32,238 nucleotides of DNA, from positions 1 to 32,238 of the forward strand of contig JBNGIS010017099.1 in assembly GCA_049999725.1 (NCBI GenBank), read 5' to 3'. The notes beneath the pieces were generated by a model, which saw only the letters and a list, made by a program, of their open reading frames with translations, did no database searches and was not told the origin of the DNA. Each line of letters begins with the position of its first letter. Position 1 is the stretch's first letter. This DNA is from Haplomitrium mnioides (Eukaryota; Marchantiophyta; Haplomitriopsida; Calobryales). Of the stretch, positions 17,246-29,561 are shown one piece after another. A program made the position numbers and the translations under genes.

Positions 17246-17866
17246 TGCACACCCAACCCTCTTGGATAGATAGTGTGTCCCAGATACTCAATCTGGTCTT
17301 GGAAGAATTTTCACTTGCCTGGAAGCAGCTTCAACCGTGGTACTTGAACTTGTTAAACACCACTTGCAGATGCCTCCGGTGCTCATCCACATGTGCTGAA
17401 TACATCAGAATGTTGTCAATGTAGCACTTGACAAAGTCCAAGCTTGCAAGAGCTTTGTCCATCACCCTCTAGAATTCAGCTTGCACGTTCTTCAACCCAA
17501 ATGGTAAGAATATCCATTGATATAACCGGTCCTTCCCATGTGCATCAATACCCCACAACTTTGTTTTGGCTCTATCCTCTTGCTTCAATAGAAACTAATG
17601 GTATCTTGTTCTCAAATCCAATGAGCTAAAGATCTTAACATACCCAACTGCATCAAAGATCTCCTTGTAGGCATAGCATACCTGTCAAACTTGGTCTACC
17701 GATTGATATGACGATAATCACGACACATCCACTTGTTGGTGTAGTTTCCATGCACATCTTTATTGAATGGCATACTATGGCAAATGCATATTCACCATAT
17801 GACACTTACACCAATCTAGCCTCCAACAAATCTTGCGTCCAAGTCTATATGAACCCTCTCTCCACC
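17246..17866 (-). pseudogene. Reverse transcriptase of Ty3-B, truncated, catalytic YIDD altered
   Basis: Sense peptides: NYTNKWMCRDYRHINR, then a stop, KFDRYAMPT, FVKCYIDNILMYSAHVDEHR and RHLQVVFNKFK. The catalytic box at 17412-17423 reads YIDN instead of YIDD, a GAC to AAC change that would abolish activity. Upstream of about residue 30 of the domain the element stops at satellite (17866), so RT lacks its N-terminal part. Confidence 0.9.
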
Positions 17867-20447
17867 AAAAAACATTGGACATACAAGATGTCATGAACTT
17901 AAACCAATGCTATCAACTTCTCTCAAGCCACAAAAGACATGGGACACACAAGATGTCATAGACTCAACCAATGAAAACAAGTTCTTTCAAGCCAGATAAA
18001 GCACATGACACATAGGACATCATGGACTTACCAATGCCTCAATCTCTCAAGCTAAAACAAATATAGACACATAGAATATCGTGGACCTAATCGATGCAAA
18101 CAACTTCTCTCAAGTTACAAAAAAAAACATGACACACATGATGTCATAGAACTAATCAATGGTAACAACTTCTCTCAAGTCACAAAAACACATGACATCT
18201 AGGATGTTGTTTACCCAATTGATGTTAATAGCTTCTCTCAAGCTACAAAAAATAAATAACACACATGATTATGTGGACCAAACCAAGGCTAACAACTTCT
18301 CTAAAGCCATAAAACAAAGGGGACACAGAAGATGTCATGGGCGTTAAGAATGCTAAAACATCTCTCAAACACTACAAAACATAGGAGGTATTGGATGTCA
18401 TTGATCTATCTAATGCTAACAACTTGCCTCAAGCCATGAAAAACACATGACATACAAGATGTGGTGGACGTAACCCATGCAAACAACTTCTCCCAAGCCA
18501 CAAAAAACATGGGATATGCAAGATATCGTAGACCTAACTGATGCTAACAACTTCCATCAAGCCACAATAAAACATGAGGTATACATAATATCATGGATCT
18601 AACTGATGCAAAAACTTCTATGTAGTCACAAAAAACATGAGACACACATAATGTTGTGGATCTAAACCAAACTAACAACTTTTCTCAACCTAAAAATAAA
18701 CATGAGATACTTAGGATGTTGTGGACCTTACCGATGCCAACAACTTCTCTCAAGCCACAAAAAACACATAACACATAAGATGTTGTACACGTAGTTGATG
18801 TTAGCAACTTTTATCAAGCCACAAAAAACATGGTACATACAAAATGTTGTGGACTAAACCAATGCTAGCAACTTATCTCCAGCCACAAAGAACAAAGGAT
18901 ACACATGATGTCTTGGAGCTAACCGATGCTAAAAATGCCTATTAAGCAACTAAAAACACATGACATACAAGATGTCGTGGAGAAAAAAAATGCTCACAAC
19001 TTTTCTCAATGAACAAAAAACATGAGACACACAAGATGTCGTGGACCAAACCAATGCCAACAACTTCTCTCAAGCAACAAAAGCCAAAAGATACACAGGA
19101 TGTCATGGACCTAACCAATCATAGCAACTTTTCTCGAGCCACAAAAAACATGGGAAATACAAGATATCGTGGAACTAACCAATGGCATTGCTAACAACTT
19201 CTCTCAAGTCTTAGCAAATATATGGCACACAGGATATGATGGACCTAACTAATGCTAACAATTTCTCTTAAGCCACAAAAAAATGTGCACAAATGATGTC
19301 TTGGACCTAACTAACACTAACAACTTCTCTAAAGCTTAAAAAAACATGGGACATGCTTGATGCCATGGACCCAACCAATGCTAACAACTTCTCTCAAGCC
19401 ACAAAAATATACAACTTACATAATGTCGTGAACCTAACAGTTGCTAGCAACTTCTCTCAAGCCACAAGAAACCTAGAATAGAAAGGATGTCGTGGACCCA
19501 ACCAATATTAGCAACTTTTCTCAAACCACAAAAAACACATGACACAACGGATCTTGTGGACCTAAACAATGCAAACAACTTCTTTCAAGCGACAAAAGAC
19601 ATGGGATGTACACAATGTCAAACATCTAACAGATGCCAACAACTTCTCTCAAGTCACAAAAAACACAAGACACATAAAATTTCATAAACCTAACCAATGC
19701 AAACAACTTCTCTTAAGCTACAAAAAACATAGGACACATAGAATGTCGTAGACCTAACCGATGCTCAAAATTTCTATCAAGCCATGAAAAACATATGACA
19801 CACAAGATGTCATTGACCAAACCAACCTTAGCGACTTTTCTCAAGCTACAAAGAACATTAGACACATAGGATATCTAACCTATGCTAACAACTTCTCTCA
19901 AGCCACAAAAAGTACATGACACAGAGGATGTTGTGAACCAAACAATGTAAACAACTTCTTTCAAGGCACAAAAAACACATGGCACAAAAGATGTCATGGA
20001 CCAAACCAATGCTAGCAACTTCTTCGAAGCACCCAAAAGCATAGAACATACAATATGTTGTGGATGTAGCCAATGCAAATATCTTCTCTCAAGCCACAAA
20101 AAACATGGAACACATAGGTTGTCATGGACTCAATAGGATGTCATTGACCTAACCGATGCTAACAACTTCTCTTTAGTTGATAAAAAAACATGGGATGCAT
20201 AAAATATGATGGACCTAACCAATGGTAAAATCTTCTCTTAAGTCACAAAAAACACATGACATACAGGATGTCGTGGACCTAACCAATGCTCACAACTACT
20301 CTCAAGCACAAAAAAACATAAGATACACAAGATGTTATGGACCTTGCCATTTGAAACAACTGATCCTAATCCACAAGAACATTAGACAAACAGAATGTCA
20401 TGGACCTAACTCATGCAAACAACTTCTCTCAAGCCACAAAGAAACAT

Positions 20448-20577
20448 GAGATATACAAAATTTTGTGGACCTAACCGATGCTAACAACTACTCTCAAGCC
20501 ACAAAGAAACATAAGATATACAAAATTTTGTGAACCTAACCGATGCTAACAACTACTCTCAAGCCACAAAAAACATG
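20448..20577. repeat. Recently duplicated satellite monomer pair
   Basis: Units 20448-20512 and 20513-20577 share the rare variant AGATATACAAAATTTTGTG and ACTACTCTCAAGCC, differing at about four sites. Typical neighbours differ much more. Confidence 0.85.
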
Positions 20578-22740
20578 TGACATACAAGATGTCGTGGACC
20601 TAACCAAAACTCACAACTTCTCTTAAGCGACGAAAAATATGAGATACACAAGATGTCATGGACCTAACCAATGCTAGAAACTTCTCTCAAGCAATAAAAA
20701 ACATACGACATACAGGATGTCTTGGACCTAACCGATCATAACAACTTCTCTCAAGCCACAAAAAACATGAGAGATACATGACATCGTGGACCCAACCAAT
20801 GCTAATAACTTCCCTCAAGCCAAAAAAAAAATATGACATTCGGGATATGGTGGATCTAGCCAATGCCAACAACTTCTTATAAGCTACAAAAAACATGTGA
20901 CATACAAGATGTTTTGGACCAAATTGATGCTAACAACTTCTCTCAAGCCATAAGAAACATGCAACATATAGGATGTTATGAACTTAACCCATGCTAATAA
21001 CTATTATCAACCCACAAAAAACATATGACATACAAGATGCCACTGAGTTAACCCATCATTAAAACTTCTCTCAAGCCACAAAAAAAACATAAGACACACA
21101 GTTTGTCATGGACCTAACTGATGCCAACAACTTCTCTAAAGCTACAAAAAACACATGACACATAAGATGTCATGGACCTAACCAACGTCAAAAACTTCTC
21201 TCAAACCACAAAAAACATGGGATAAAAAGGATGTCGTAGATCTAATTGATGTTAAGAACTTCTCTTAAACCACAAAAAACACATGACATATAGGATGCCC
21301 TAGACTTAGCCGATGCTAGGAACTTCTCTTAGGTCACAAAAAACACTTGACACACATGATGTCATTGAACTAGCAATTGCTAACAACTTCTCTCAAGCCA
21401 TAAAAAACACATAGCATACAAGATGTCATAGACCTCACGAATAATATCAACTTCTCTCAAGCCACAAAAAACATGGGATGCACCAAATGTTGTAGAACAA
21501 ACCAATGCCAAAAACTTCTCTCAAGTTACAAAAACAAGGGATACATAGGATATTGTTGACCTAACTAATGCTCACAACTTCCATAAAGAGACCAAAAACA
21601 TAGGATACACAAGATGTCGTAGACAAAACCAATGCTAAGCAATTTTCTCAAGCCACAAAGAACATGAGACACATAGGATATCGTGAACCTAGTCCATGCT
21701 AACAACTTTTCTCAAGCTACAAAGAAACATAGAATACACAAAATGTCATGGACCTAACCAATGCTAACAACTTCTCTTAAGCCACAAAAAACACATGAGA
21801 TACAAGATTTTGTGGATCTAACCAATGCTCACATCTTCTCTCAAGTGACAAAAAACATAGGATAGACAAGATGTTGTAGACCTAACCAACGATAACAAGT
21901 TCTCTCAAGCAACAAAAAACATAGAACATAAAAGACATTTTGGACCTAATCGATGCTAGCAACTTCTCTCAAGCTACAAAAAACAAGGGTCACATACACG
22001 ATGTTGTGGACCTAACCTATGCAAACAACTTCTTTCAAGCCACCAAAAAACATGGAATACAAAATATGTCGTGGACCTAGTTGATGCTAAAAAGTTCTCT
22101 CAAGCCACAAAAAACATGTTATTCACAACTTGTTGTCTAACTAACCAATGTTTATAACTTCTCTCAAGCAACAAGAAACATAAAATACAAAAGATGTCGT
22201 TGACCTAACCAATGCTAAAAACTTCCCTCAAGCAACAAAAAATATACAACATACAAGATGTCATGCACCTAACCAATCCTAAGAACTTCTCTCTCAAGCC
22301 ACAAAAAACATATAAGACATATGATATTGTAGACCTAACCGATGCAAACAACATCTAAGCCATAAAAAACCACATGACATACACGATGTGGTGCACCAAA
22401 CCAATGCTAACAACTTCTCTCAAGCCACAAAAAACATGCGACACATAGGATGTCGTGGACCAAACCGATGCCAACAACTTTTTTCAAGCTACAAAAAAGA
22501 TGCAACACACATGATGTCATGGGCCTAACCACTGCTAGCAACTATTCTCAAGCCCTAAAATACATGTGATATACAAGATGTTGTGGACCTGACCTATGCG
22601 AACAACTTCTCTCAAGCCACAAAAAAATAGAGAATATACATGATGTTGTGGACCTAACTAATGCTACAAACTTCTCTCAAGCCACAAAAACCACCAATAT
22701 ACACGATGTTGTGGATCAAACCAATGCCCACAACTTCTCT

Positions 22741-22869
22741 CAAGCAACAAGAAGCATACAACATACAAAGATGTTGTAGACCTAACCAATGATAACAACT
22801 TCTCTCAAGCAACAAGAAACATACAACATACAAGATGTTGTAGATCTAACCAATGATAACAACTTCTCT
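22741..22869. repeat. Second recently duplicated satellite monomer pair
   Basis: Units 22741-22805 and 22806-22869 share CAAGCAACAAGAARCATACA and CCAATGATAACAAC, with about three differences. A third related partial unit follows. Confidence 0.85.
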
Positions 22870-25800
22870 CCAACAACAAAAAACATACAACACATAGGAT
22901 GTCATGGACCTAATAGATCTTAACAACTTCTCTCAATCCACAAAAAACATGGGAGAAATATGATATTGTAGATTTAATCAATACTAATAACATCCCTGAA
23001 GCCACAAAAAAAACACATAACACACAAGATATGGTGGACCTAACCATTGCCAACAACTTCTCTCATGCCATAAAAAACAATGACATACACAATGTTGTAG
23101 ACCAAACCGATGCTAACAACTTTTCTCAAGCCACAAAAAAACATGCGACTCATAGGATGTCGTAGACTTATCCGATGCTAACAACTTCTCTCAAGCCACA
23201 AAAAACATGTAACATACAAGATGTCGTGGACCTAACCCATGCTAACAACTTCTCCGAAACCACAAAAAACATAGGACACACATGATGTTGTGAACCTAAT
23301 CAATGTTAAAAACTTCTCTCAAGCTATTAAAAACACATGACATATATGTTGTCATACACCTAACCAATGCAAAAATTTTCTCTCAAGCCTTTAAAAAACA
23401 TGGAACACAAAAGATGTGATAGACCTAATCAATGCCAACAACTTCTTTTTAGCCACAAAAAACACATGACATACAAGATTTGTAGAGCTAACCGATGTCA
23501 AGAAATTCTCTTAAGCAACAAAAAAACATTGGATATACACGATGTCGTGGACATAGCCAACGCCAACAACTTCTCTCAAGCCACAAAACATAACATACAT
23601 GATGTCATAGAGCTAACCAATGCTAGTAACTTCTCTCAAACCACAAAAAACATAGGACATACATGATGTTGTGGACCTAACCGATTCTAAGAGCTTCTCT
23701 TAAGCTACAAAAAACACAAGACACACATGATGTCGTGGATCTCACATGTGCCACAAAAAACATGGAATATACAAGATGTCGTGGACCTATCCATGCCAAC
23801 AAATTCTCTAAAGCCATTGAAAACATGGGACACAAATGATGTCATGAACTTAACTGATGCTGACAACTTCTCTCAAGCTACAAAAACATAGGGTACATAG
23901 GATGTCGTGGACTTACGGATGCCAACAACTTCTATCAAGCCACAAAAAAGACATGATAGGGATGCCAAGAACGTAATCAATGCTAACAACTTCTCTAAAA
24001 GCCACAAAAAACACATAACGCAAAAAATATTGTAGATCTGAACGATGCTAAGAACTTCTCTCAAGCCACAGAAAACACATGACATAAACGATTTTGCAAA
24101 CCTAACCGATCCTAACAACTTCTCTTAAGCCACAAAAAACATGAGACACACATAATGTCCTAGACCTAATCGATGCTAGCAACATCTATCAAGCTACAAA
24201 AAACAAAAGATACAAAAGATGTCATAGACCAAACCAATGCTAACAACTTTTCTCAAGCCAAAAAGAACATGAGACACACAACACATCATAGAACTAACCC
24301 ATGCAAACAACTTCTCTCAAACCACCAAAAAATATAGCACACACAAGATGATGTGGACTGAACAATGCTAACAACTTCTCTCAAGTCACAAAAAAAAACA
24401 CATGACATATAGGATGTCGTAGACCTAATCAATGCTAACAACTTCTCTCAAGCAACAAAAAACATTGGCTATACAAGATGTTGTGGACCCAACCAATGCA
24501 AACAACTTCTCTCAACGCACAAAAAACATAGGACACGCACGATGTCGTGTATCTAGCTCATGCTAACAACTTCTCTTGAGCTACAAAAAACATGGAACAG
24601 ATATGATGTCGTTGACCTAACCGATACCAAACCACTTCTCTCAAGTCACGGAAAACACATGACATATACGATGTTGTGGACCTAACCAATGCTAACAACT
24701 TCTTTTAAGCCACGAAAACATCAAACACATAGGATGTTGTAGACCTCATCGATGTAAACAACTTCTCTCAAGCCATAAAAAATACATGACACACACAATA
24801 TTGTAGACCTAACCGATGCTAATAGCTTCTCTCAAGCCATAAAAAAACATGGAACAAACATGATGTTGTAGATCTAACTGATGCTAATAACTTCTCTAAA
24901 GCCGAAAAAAAAATGGTACATATAGGATGTCCTAGACCTAACCGATGCTAAAAACTTCTCTCAAGCTACAAAAAAACACAATAGAGATTATATTGTGAAC
25001 GTAAACGATGTTAACAACTTCTCTCAAGACACAAAAAACAAGGAACACATATCATTCTATGGACCTAACCAATACTAACAACTTCTCTCAAGCCACAAAA
25101 ATATGGAACACATAGAATGTCATGGACCTAACTGATGCAAACAACTTCTCTCAAGCCAAAAAAAACATGGGACATACAAATGTCATGGACCTCACGATGC
25201 TAGCAACTACTCTCAAGCCATAAAAAACATATCATATACATGATGTTGTGGACCTTGCTTATGCTAGAAACTTCTCTGAATCGATAGAACACATGGGACA
25301 CACAAGATGTTGTGGATCTTATCGATGCCAACAACTTCTCTCAAGTCACAAAAAACATAGAACACACAAGATATTGTGGAACTAACGATGTAAGTTACTT
25401 CTCTTAAGCAAAAAAAAACACATCAAACACATGATGTCGTGGACCTAATTGATGCTAACAACTTCTCTCAAGCCATAAAAAACATAAGACAATAAGATGT
25501 TGTGGAACTAATCGATGCTTACAACTTCTCTCAAGCCACAAAAAACATATGACATACACGATGTTATAGACCTAATGATGCAAACAATTGTTCTCAAGCC
25601 ACAAAAAGCACATGGCACACAAGATGTTGTGGGCTTCGCTGATGTAAAAAACTTCTATCAAGCTACAAGAAACATAGGACATACAGGATGTTGTGGACCT
25701 AACCATGCTAATAGCTTCTCTCAAAGCATAAAAAAAATAGGACATACAAGATGTCATAGACCTAGCTAATGCTAACAAATTCTCTTAAGCCACAAAAAAT

Positions 25801-26241
25801 ATGAGACACATAGGATATTGTTGACCTAACAATGGTAACAACTTCTCTCAAGCCACAAAAAACATAGGATACACAAAACATTATAGGCCTAATTGATGCA
25901 AACAACTGCCATCAAGTCACAAAAAACATGAGACACATATGATGTCATGGATCTAACAACTCTAACAACTTCTCTCAAGCCACAAAAAACACATAACACA
26001 TAAGATGCTATGGAAGAAGCCCTAAGAAGTACGGGACATAAAGGATGTCATGGATCTATCTTATGCCAACAACTTCTCTCAAGCCACAAAAAAATAAGAC
26101 ACACAAGATGTCATGGACCTATCTAATGCTAATAATTTCTCTCAAGCCATAGAAAACCATCCAACACATAGGATGTCATGGACCTAACCGATGCTAGTAA
26201 GTTCTCTCAAGCCACATAGAACATTGGACATACAAGATGTT

Positions 26242-26246
26242 GTATA
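26242..26246. other. Left target duplication of the solo LTR
   Basis: GTATA, identical to 26655-26659. It lies in the GTAGACC part of a satellite monomer, here mutated to GTATACC. Confidence 0.92.
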
Positions 26247-26654
26247 TGTAATTATACAACCATGATGTTGTGCTATTTATAAGAAAATAGAGAGAAGTAA
26301 AGGAAGTGGTAGAGGATCATTTTTAGAGTTGATTACATACCTTCGAAGTTACTTTTAGAGTTTTAGAGTTGAAATTAGAAGTGAATTATAAGTGATCAAT
26401 TTAGAGTTGAAATTAGAAGGAACTTGTAAGTGAAGAAAGAGGGATGACACCCTCTTCTCTTGTATAAATAGAAGGGGTTGATAGTCCTACTTCTCATTCT
26501 GGAGTTCCTCTCAATTTGGTTTGGCTCTTTGGTTGCTTGGCTTTGGCTAGCACTCTTGACTTTGGTTTTCTTATTGGCTTTGACTTGTATAACTCTATTG
26601 AAGTCATCTTGAAGTTGTTACTCTTTTGGAAGTTGGTCTTTGAGTTCTTTTATA
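26247..26654 (+). mobile_element. Solo LTR of Ty3-A, plus strand, with 5-bp target duplication
   Basis: Aligns with the reverse complement of 4730-5160. It starts TGTAATTATACAACCATGA (family TGTAATAGTACAAGCATAA) and ends GAGTTCTTTTATA (family TTTTACA). It is 408 bp long against 425-431 for the other LTRs. GTATA stands at 26242-26246 and again at 26655-26659. Removing the LTR and one GTATA restores a satellite monomer (GATGTTGTATACCTAAC). A solo LTR with an intact target duplication is the product of recombination between the two LTRs of a full element. Its orientation is opposite to the Ty3-A copy that begins 50 bp farther right, so it is not that copy's 3' LTR. Confidence 0.95.
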
Positions 26655-26700
26655 GTATACCTAACTTATGCTAACAACTTCTCTTAAGCCATAAAAAGCA
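26655..26700. repeat. Satellite remnant and right target duplication of the solo LTR
   Basis: Starts with GTATA, then CCTAACTTATGCTAACAACT and TCTCTTAAGCCATAAAAAGC. This is the rest of the monomer interrupted by the solo LTR. It runs directly into Ty3-A copy 2 at 26701. Confidence 0.9.
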
Positions 26701-27650
26701 CTTCATGTGGAGAGGGAGATCAAGTTTGTACGCAATAGGAGAAATAACTTGAGAAATTGAGAAAGAACCATTCCAAGATAGAGATAGCTTACAAACTTGA
26801 GTATCTGAAGACAAAGGAAAATCATGAGTAGAAAACATCACTCTGTCACCTAAAATATAAGAAAAATCACGACGATGTTTATCAACATATTGTTTTTGTT
26901 GATTTTGAACAATAACAAGATGGTTTCTGGCATCTTGCAAAGAAGAAGATAAACAAGACAAAAAAGTAGAAAGACTAGAAAAATTAGAAGAGGAAGGAGA
27001 AAGCAAACCATCATGAACAAGAGGATGTTGACCAAAATTAAGAATTAAAGGAGAAAATCCAATACTTGTTTTTTTGGAGTTGTTGTATGCAAACTCCTCA
27101 GCCAGTAAAAAAATATCCCAATCTGTATGATGAACGTTGATAAACGCTCAAAGCATATTCTCCACAGTATGATTTGCACATTCAGTTTGCCCATCTATTT
27201 GAGAATGATAAGCTGTAGGCATAGATAGTTTGGTACCCAAAAGTGTGAACAACTCTGGCCAAAACTTCCCAGTGAATGCTGGATCTCTATCAGATATAAG
27301 TACCTTTGGCATTCCATGATATTAGAAGACTGTATCAAAATAAATCTTCACCAATTGTGGAGCATCTACAGTATCCATTATCAGAGTGAGATGAATTTTC
27401 TTGCTTAACTTATCCACAAACACCACAATGGCTATAAACCCACAAAGCGTGGTTGGAAGCAAAGTGACACAATCTAAACTTACATGCTCCCACCGAGCAG
27501 TAGGAATCAATAATGGTTACAGAAGATCAACTAGTTTTTGATTTGAAGCTTTTTTTTGTTGACAATTTTCACAAGAATGAACAAAGCCATGAGCATCTCG
27601 AGCTAGATTTGGCCACCACCAAGTACATTGAAGCAACTCTATTGTCTTGT
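26701..27650 (-). pseudogene. Integrase of Ty3-A copy 2 (broken, fused to satellite)
   Basis: Sense peptides: VVFVDKLSKKIHLTLIMDTV and DAPQLVKIYFDTVF (27322-27510), then core peptides in shifted frames, then a long frame 26671-27006 with VDKHRRDFSYILGDRVMFST and KLSLSWNGSFSISQVISPIA. That frame runs YKLDLPLHM and then out of the element into satellite (KCFLWLKRSC). The GPY/F-like region is intact here where copy 1 has two stops. The first catalytic Asp (FVDKLSK) is present. Frame breaks occur at 27006 and 27322. Confidence 0.88.
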
Positions 27651-27763
27651 CCTCAAGACAAATGCCATTCGAAGCGGATTATTTTGTGGAATATATATTT
27701 GATGGCCTTGATAGAGAACACCATTCTGAATGGAAAAGGTATGATACTCACTATCTTGGACCG

Positions 27764-28525
27764 CTAAACGTGCTCTAACAAGATTAAAGAAGACGTCTTC
27801 CTGTAACTTTTTGTTGAAAAGTCATCACTAGTTATTTCATCAAGATGTAATATACTAGCATTTGCTATTTCCAATGTACTTATTTGATGATCCAGTCTTT
27901 GGGACAATGCGTTGGAAATGGTGTGGAACCTTCTCGTCTTGTACTCTAACTTGATATCAAAGAGTTGTAGCTGATCTTCCCATCGATGATGACAACTTGT
28001 CATATTTTCCAAATGGATTGCTTGAAGTAATGACATGTGGTCTATGTGCATAAGTATAGGTTTGCCCAAAAGATAGTGTCTCTACATCTTGGTAGTATAA
28101 ACCATTGCCAACTGCTCTCGATCTCTTGCAAAATAATTTCTCTCTGCTGCATTTATTCAGTGTGACATGATGGCAATTAGATGAAGTCCAGCCTCAAACT
28201 CTTGTTGTAAAACCGCTCCAATAGCAAAATTAGAAGCATCAAAATCAACTATACAACATCTTTTTGAATCATATGGCTGTAGAATTGGACAAGAAGACAT
28301 CGCATACTTAAGTTGTTGAAATTCCCCTTGCTCATTGGTTTTCCATTGAAACTTTGCATTCTTCCCTAGTAAATCCGTAAGTAGTGCAGCAATATGAGCA
28401 TAGTAATGGATGAATCTTCGATAAAAACTTGCTAATCCATTAAAAGCTCGAACCTCCTTTGTATCATTTGGTGTTGGCCACTCTGTAATTTTCTCTTCCT
28501 CCATCTTGATGTCATGTGTAGACAC
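27764..28525 (-). pseudogene. RNase H and RT connection of Ty3-A copy 2 (broken)
   Basis: Frame 28157-28525 reads EEEKITEWPTPNDTKEVRAF, then NGLASFYRRFIHYYAHIAAL and CIVDFDASNFAIGAVLQQ, the RT connection and RNase H start. Frame 27764-28069 reads MHIDHMSLLQAIHLENMTSC, RWEDQLQLFDIKLEYK and NALSQRLDHQ, the RNase H end. A frameshift separates them near 28100. Copy 1 shows the same motifs with other breaks. Confidence 0.88.
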
Positions 28526-28555
28526 TTTATGTCCTAGATAAGCTACCTCTTGCTT

Positions 28556-29100
28556 CTAAAACTCACATTTAGACTTCTTGCAATAAAGCTTCCAATTGCA
28601 TAGTCTTTGTAGTACCTCCTTGAGATGAGCACGATGCTCAACTTCACTTTTACTAAAGACAAGGATATCGTCCAAAAACACCAACATTGACTTATCCAAT
28701 AACCCATCAAAAACTCGATACATTAGATCCATGAATATTTTTGGAGCATTAGTAGGACCAAACGTAAGAACCTTCCACTTAAAATGTCTATACCTTGTGC
28801 AAAAAGTTGTCTTTGGTACATCACTTAGCTTGATTGGAATTTGCCAATAGCCACTTCGAAGATCCAACTTAGAAAAGAATTGTGCACCATTCAATTGATC
28901 CAAAAAATCATCAATACAAGGTAAAAGATAGGTATTTTCACTGTTTGATTGTTCAATCCTCGATAATCTATACAAAGTCGAAATCCACCATCTATCTTTG
29001 GTACAAAGAATACCGGAGCTCCATAAGGAGAAGTACTGTGCTGAATGAAATCCTTCTCAAGAAGATCTATCAATGTCTTTCAAAGCTTCTCTAATTCTTA
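28556..29100 (-). pseudogene. Reverse transcriptase of Ty3-A copy 2 (broken)
   Basis: Sense peptides: [40 protein letters not shown] (28891-29073), then, after a frameshift near 28950, [46 protein letters not shown] and MLVFLDDILVFSKS. The catalytic FLDD is intact. One change in a conserved place: FGLTNAP in most relatives is FGPTNAP here. Confidence 0.92.
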
Positions 29101-29561
29101 TGGTGATAGCCAATATATAGGTCAATTATAAGGAGTGTTTTTCGGTATCAACTCAATAAAAAAAGGTATTCCTCGATCGTCTGGCAATTCCTTTGGCAAA
29201 TCCTTCGGAAAAAAATCTGCAAACTCTTTCAAAATATCATCTATCATTGAGGTAGGTGCACTTTTCCCCCCTTCTTACTCAAGTACATGATAGGCTTAAT
29301 CCAAATAGTAAAGACATGCAACTCTTGCTCCATTGAATTAACATGCTGAACTGATTTAGGCTTCTTCGCCAATGGTGTCGAATACCCCAAAAGAAATTTC
29401 TTACCTTGTAAAGTAGCTTGAATTTGTCGCTTTGCCCAATCAAATTGAGCAGATCAATCTTCAAGCCAAGGCAATCCTAAAATGATGTCATATTGTATAG
29501 GTGCAATAGCAAATTGCATAGATTTCGTATACTCTTTTCCAATCCTTAGAAGGAATGGCTT
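29101..29561 (-). pseudogene. Protease-RT linker of Ty3-A copy 2 (degraded)
   Basis: Corresponds to 3031-3556 of copy 1. Fragments such as KIDLLNLIGQSDKFKLLYK (29464 down) and DDILKEFADFFPKDLPKEL-like peptides are visible across frames. Several frameshifts. Confidence 0.7.

Larger units (their letters stand above)
9597..17866 (-). mobile_element. Ty3/gypsy element, family Ty3-B, 5'-truncated and split by a nested element
   Basis: The minus-strand order is RT (17866 to about 17250), RNase H, integrase (to 15421), then, after the nested element 10534-15415, the pol C-terminal region with a PHD-like finger (10533 to about 10105) and a 3' LTR (9948-9597). The 5' LTR, gag and protease are missing: pol starts abruptly inside RT against satellite at 17866/17867. 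Pol differs from Ty3-A in having no chromodomain and in the PHD-like tail. Key catalytic residues are lost in both RT and integrase. Confidence 0.88.
17867..26246. repeat. 64-bp satellite, block 2 (about 131 monomers)
   Basis: Same monomer and orientation as block 1, mostly with the GTGGACCTAACCGATG version of the variable part. Divergence between monomers is high, but some neighbours are nearly identical (20448-20577, 22741-22869), a sign of recent local duplication. Truncated or rearranged monomers occur near 18000-18070, 23735-23760 and 26010-26045. Apparent open frames of 60-99 codons are a product of the repeat. Confidence 0.98.

Noticed and set aside
18159-25778. Frames up to 99 codons in satellite block 2, some Cys-rich (FLWLERSC-type)
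   Set aside because: Same repeat artefact. The recurring peptide is just the translated monomer.
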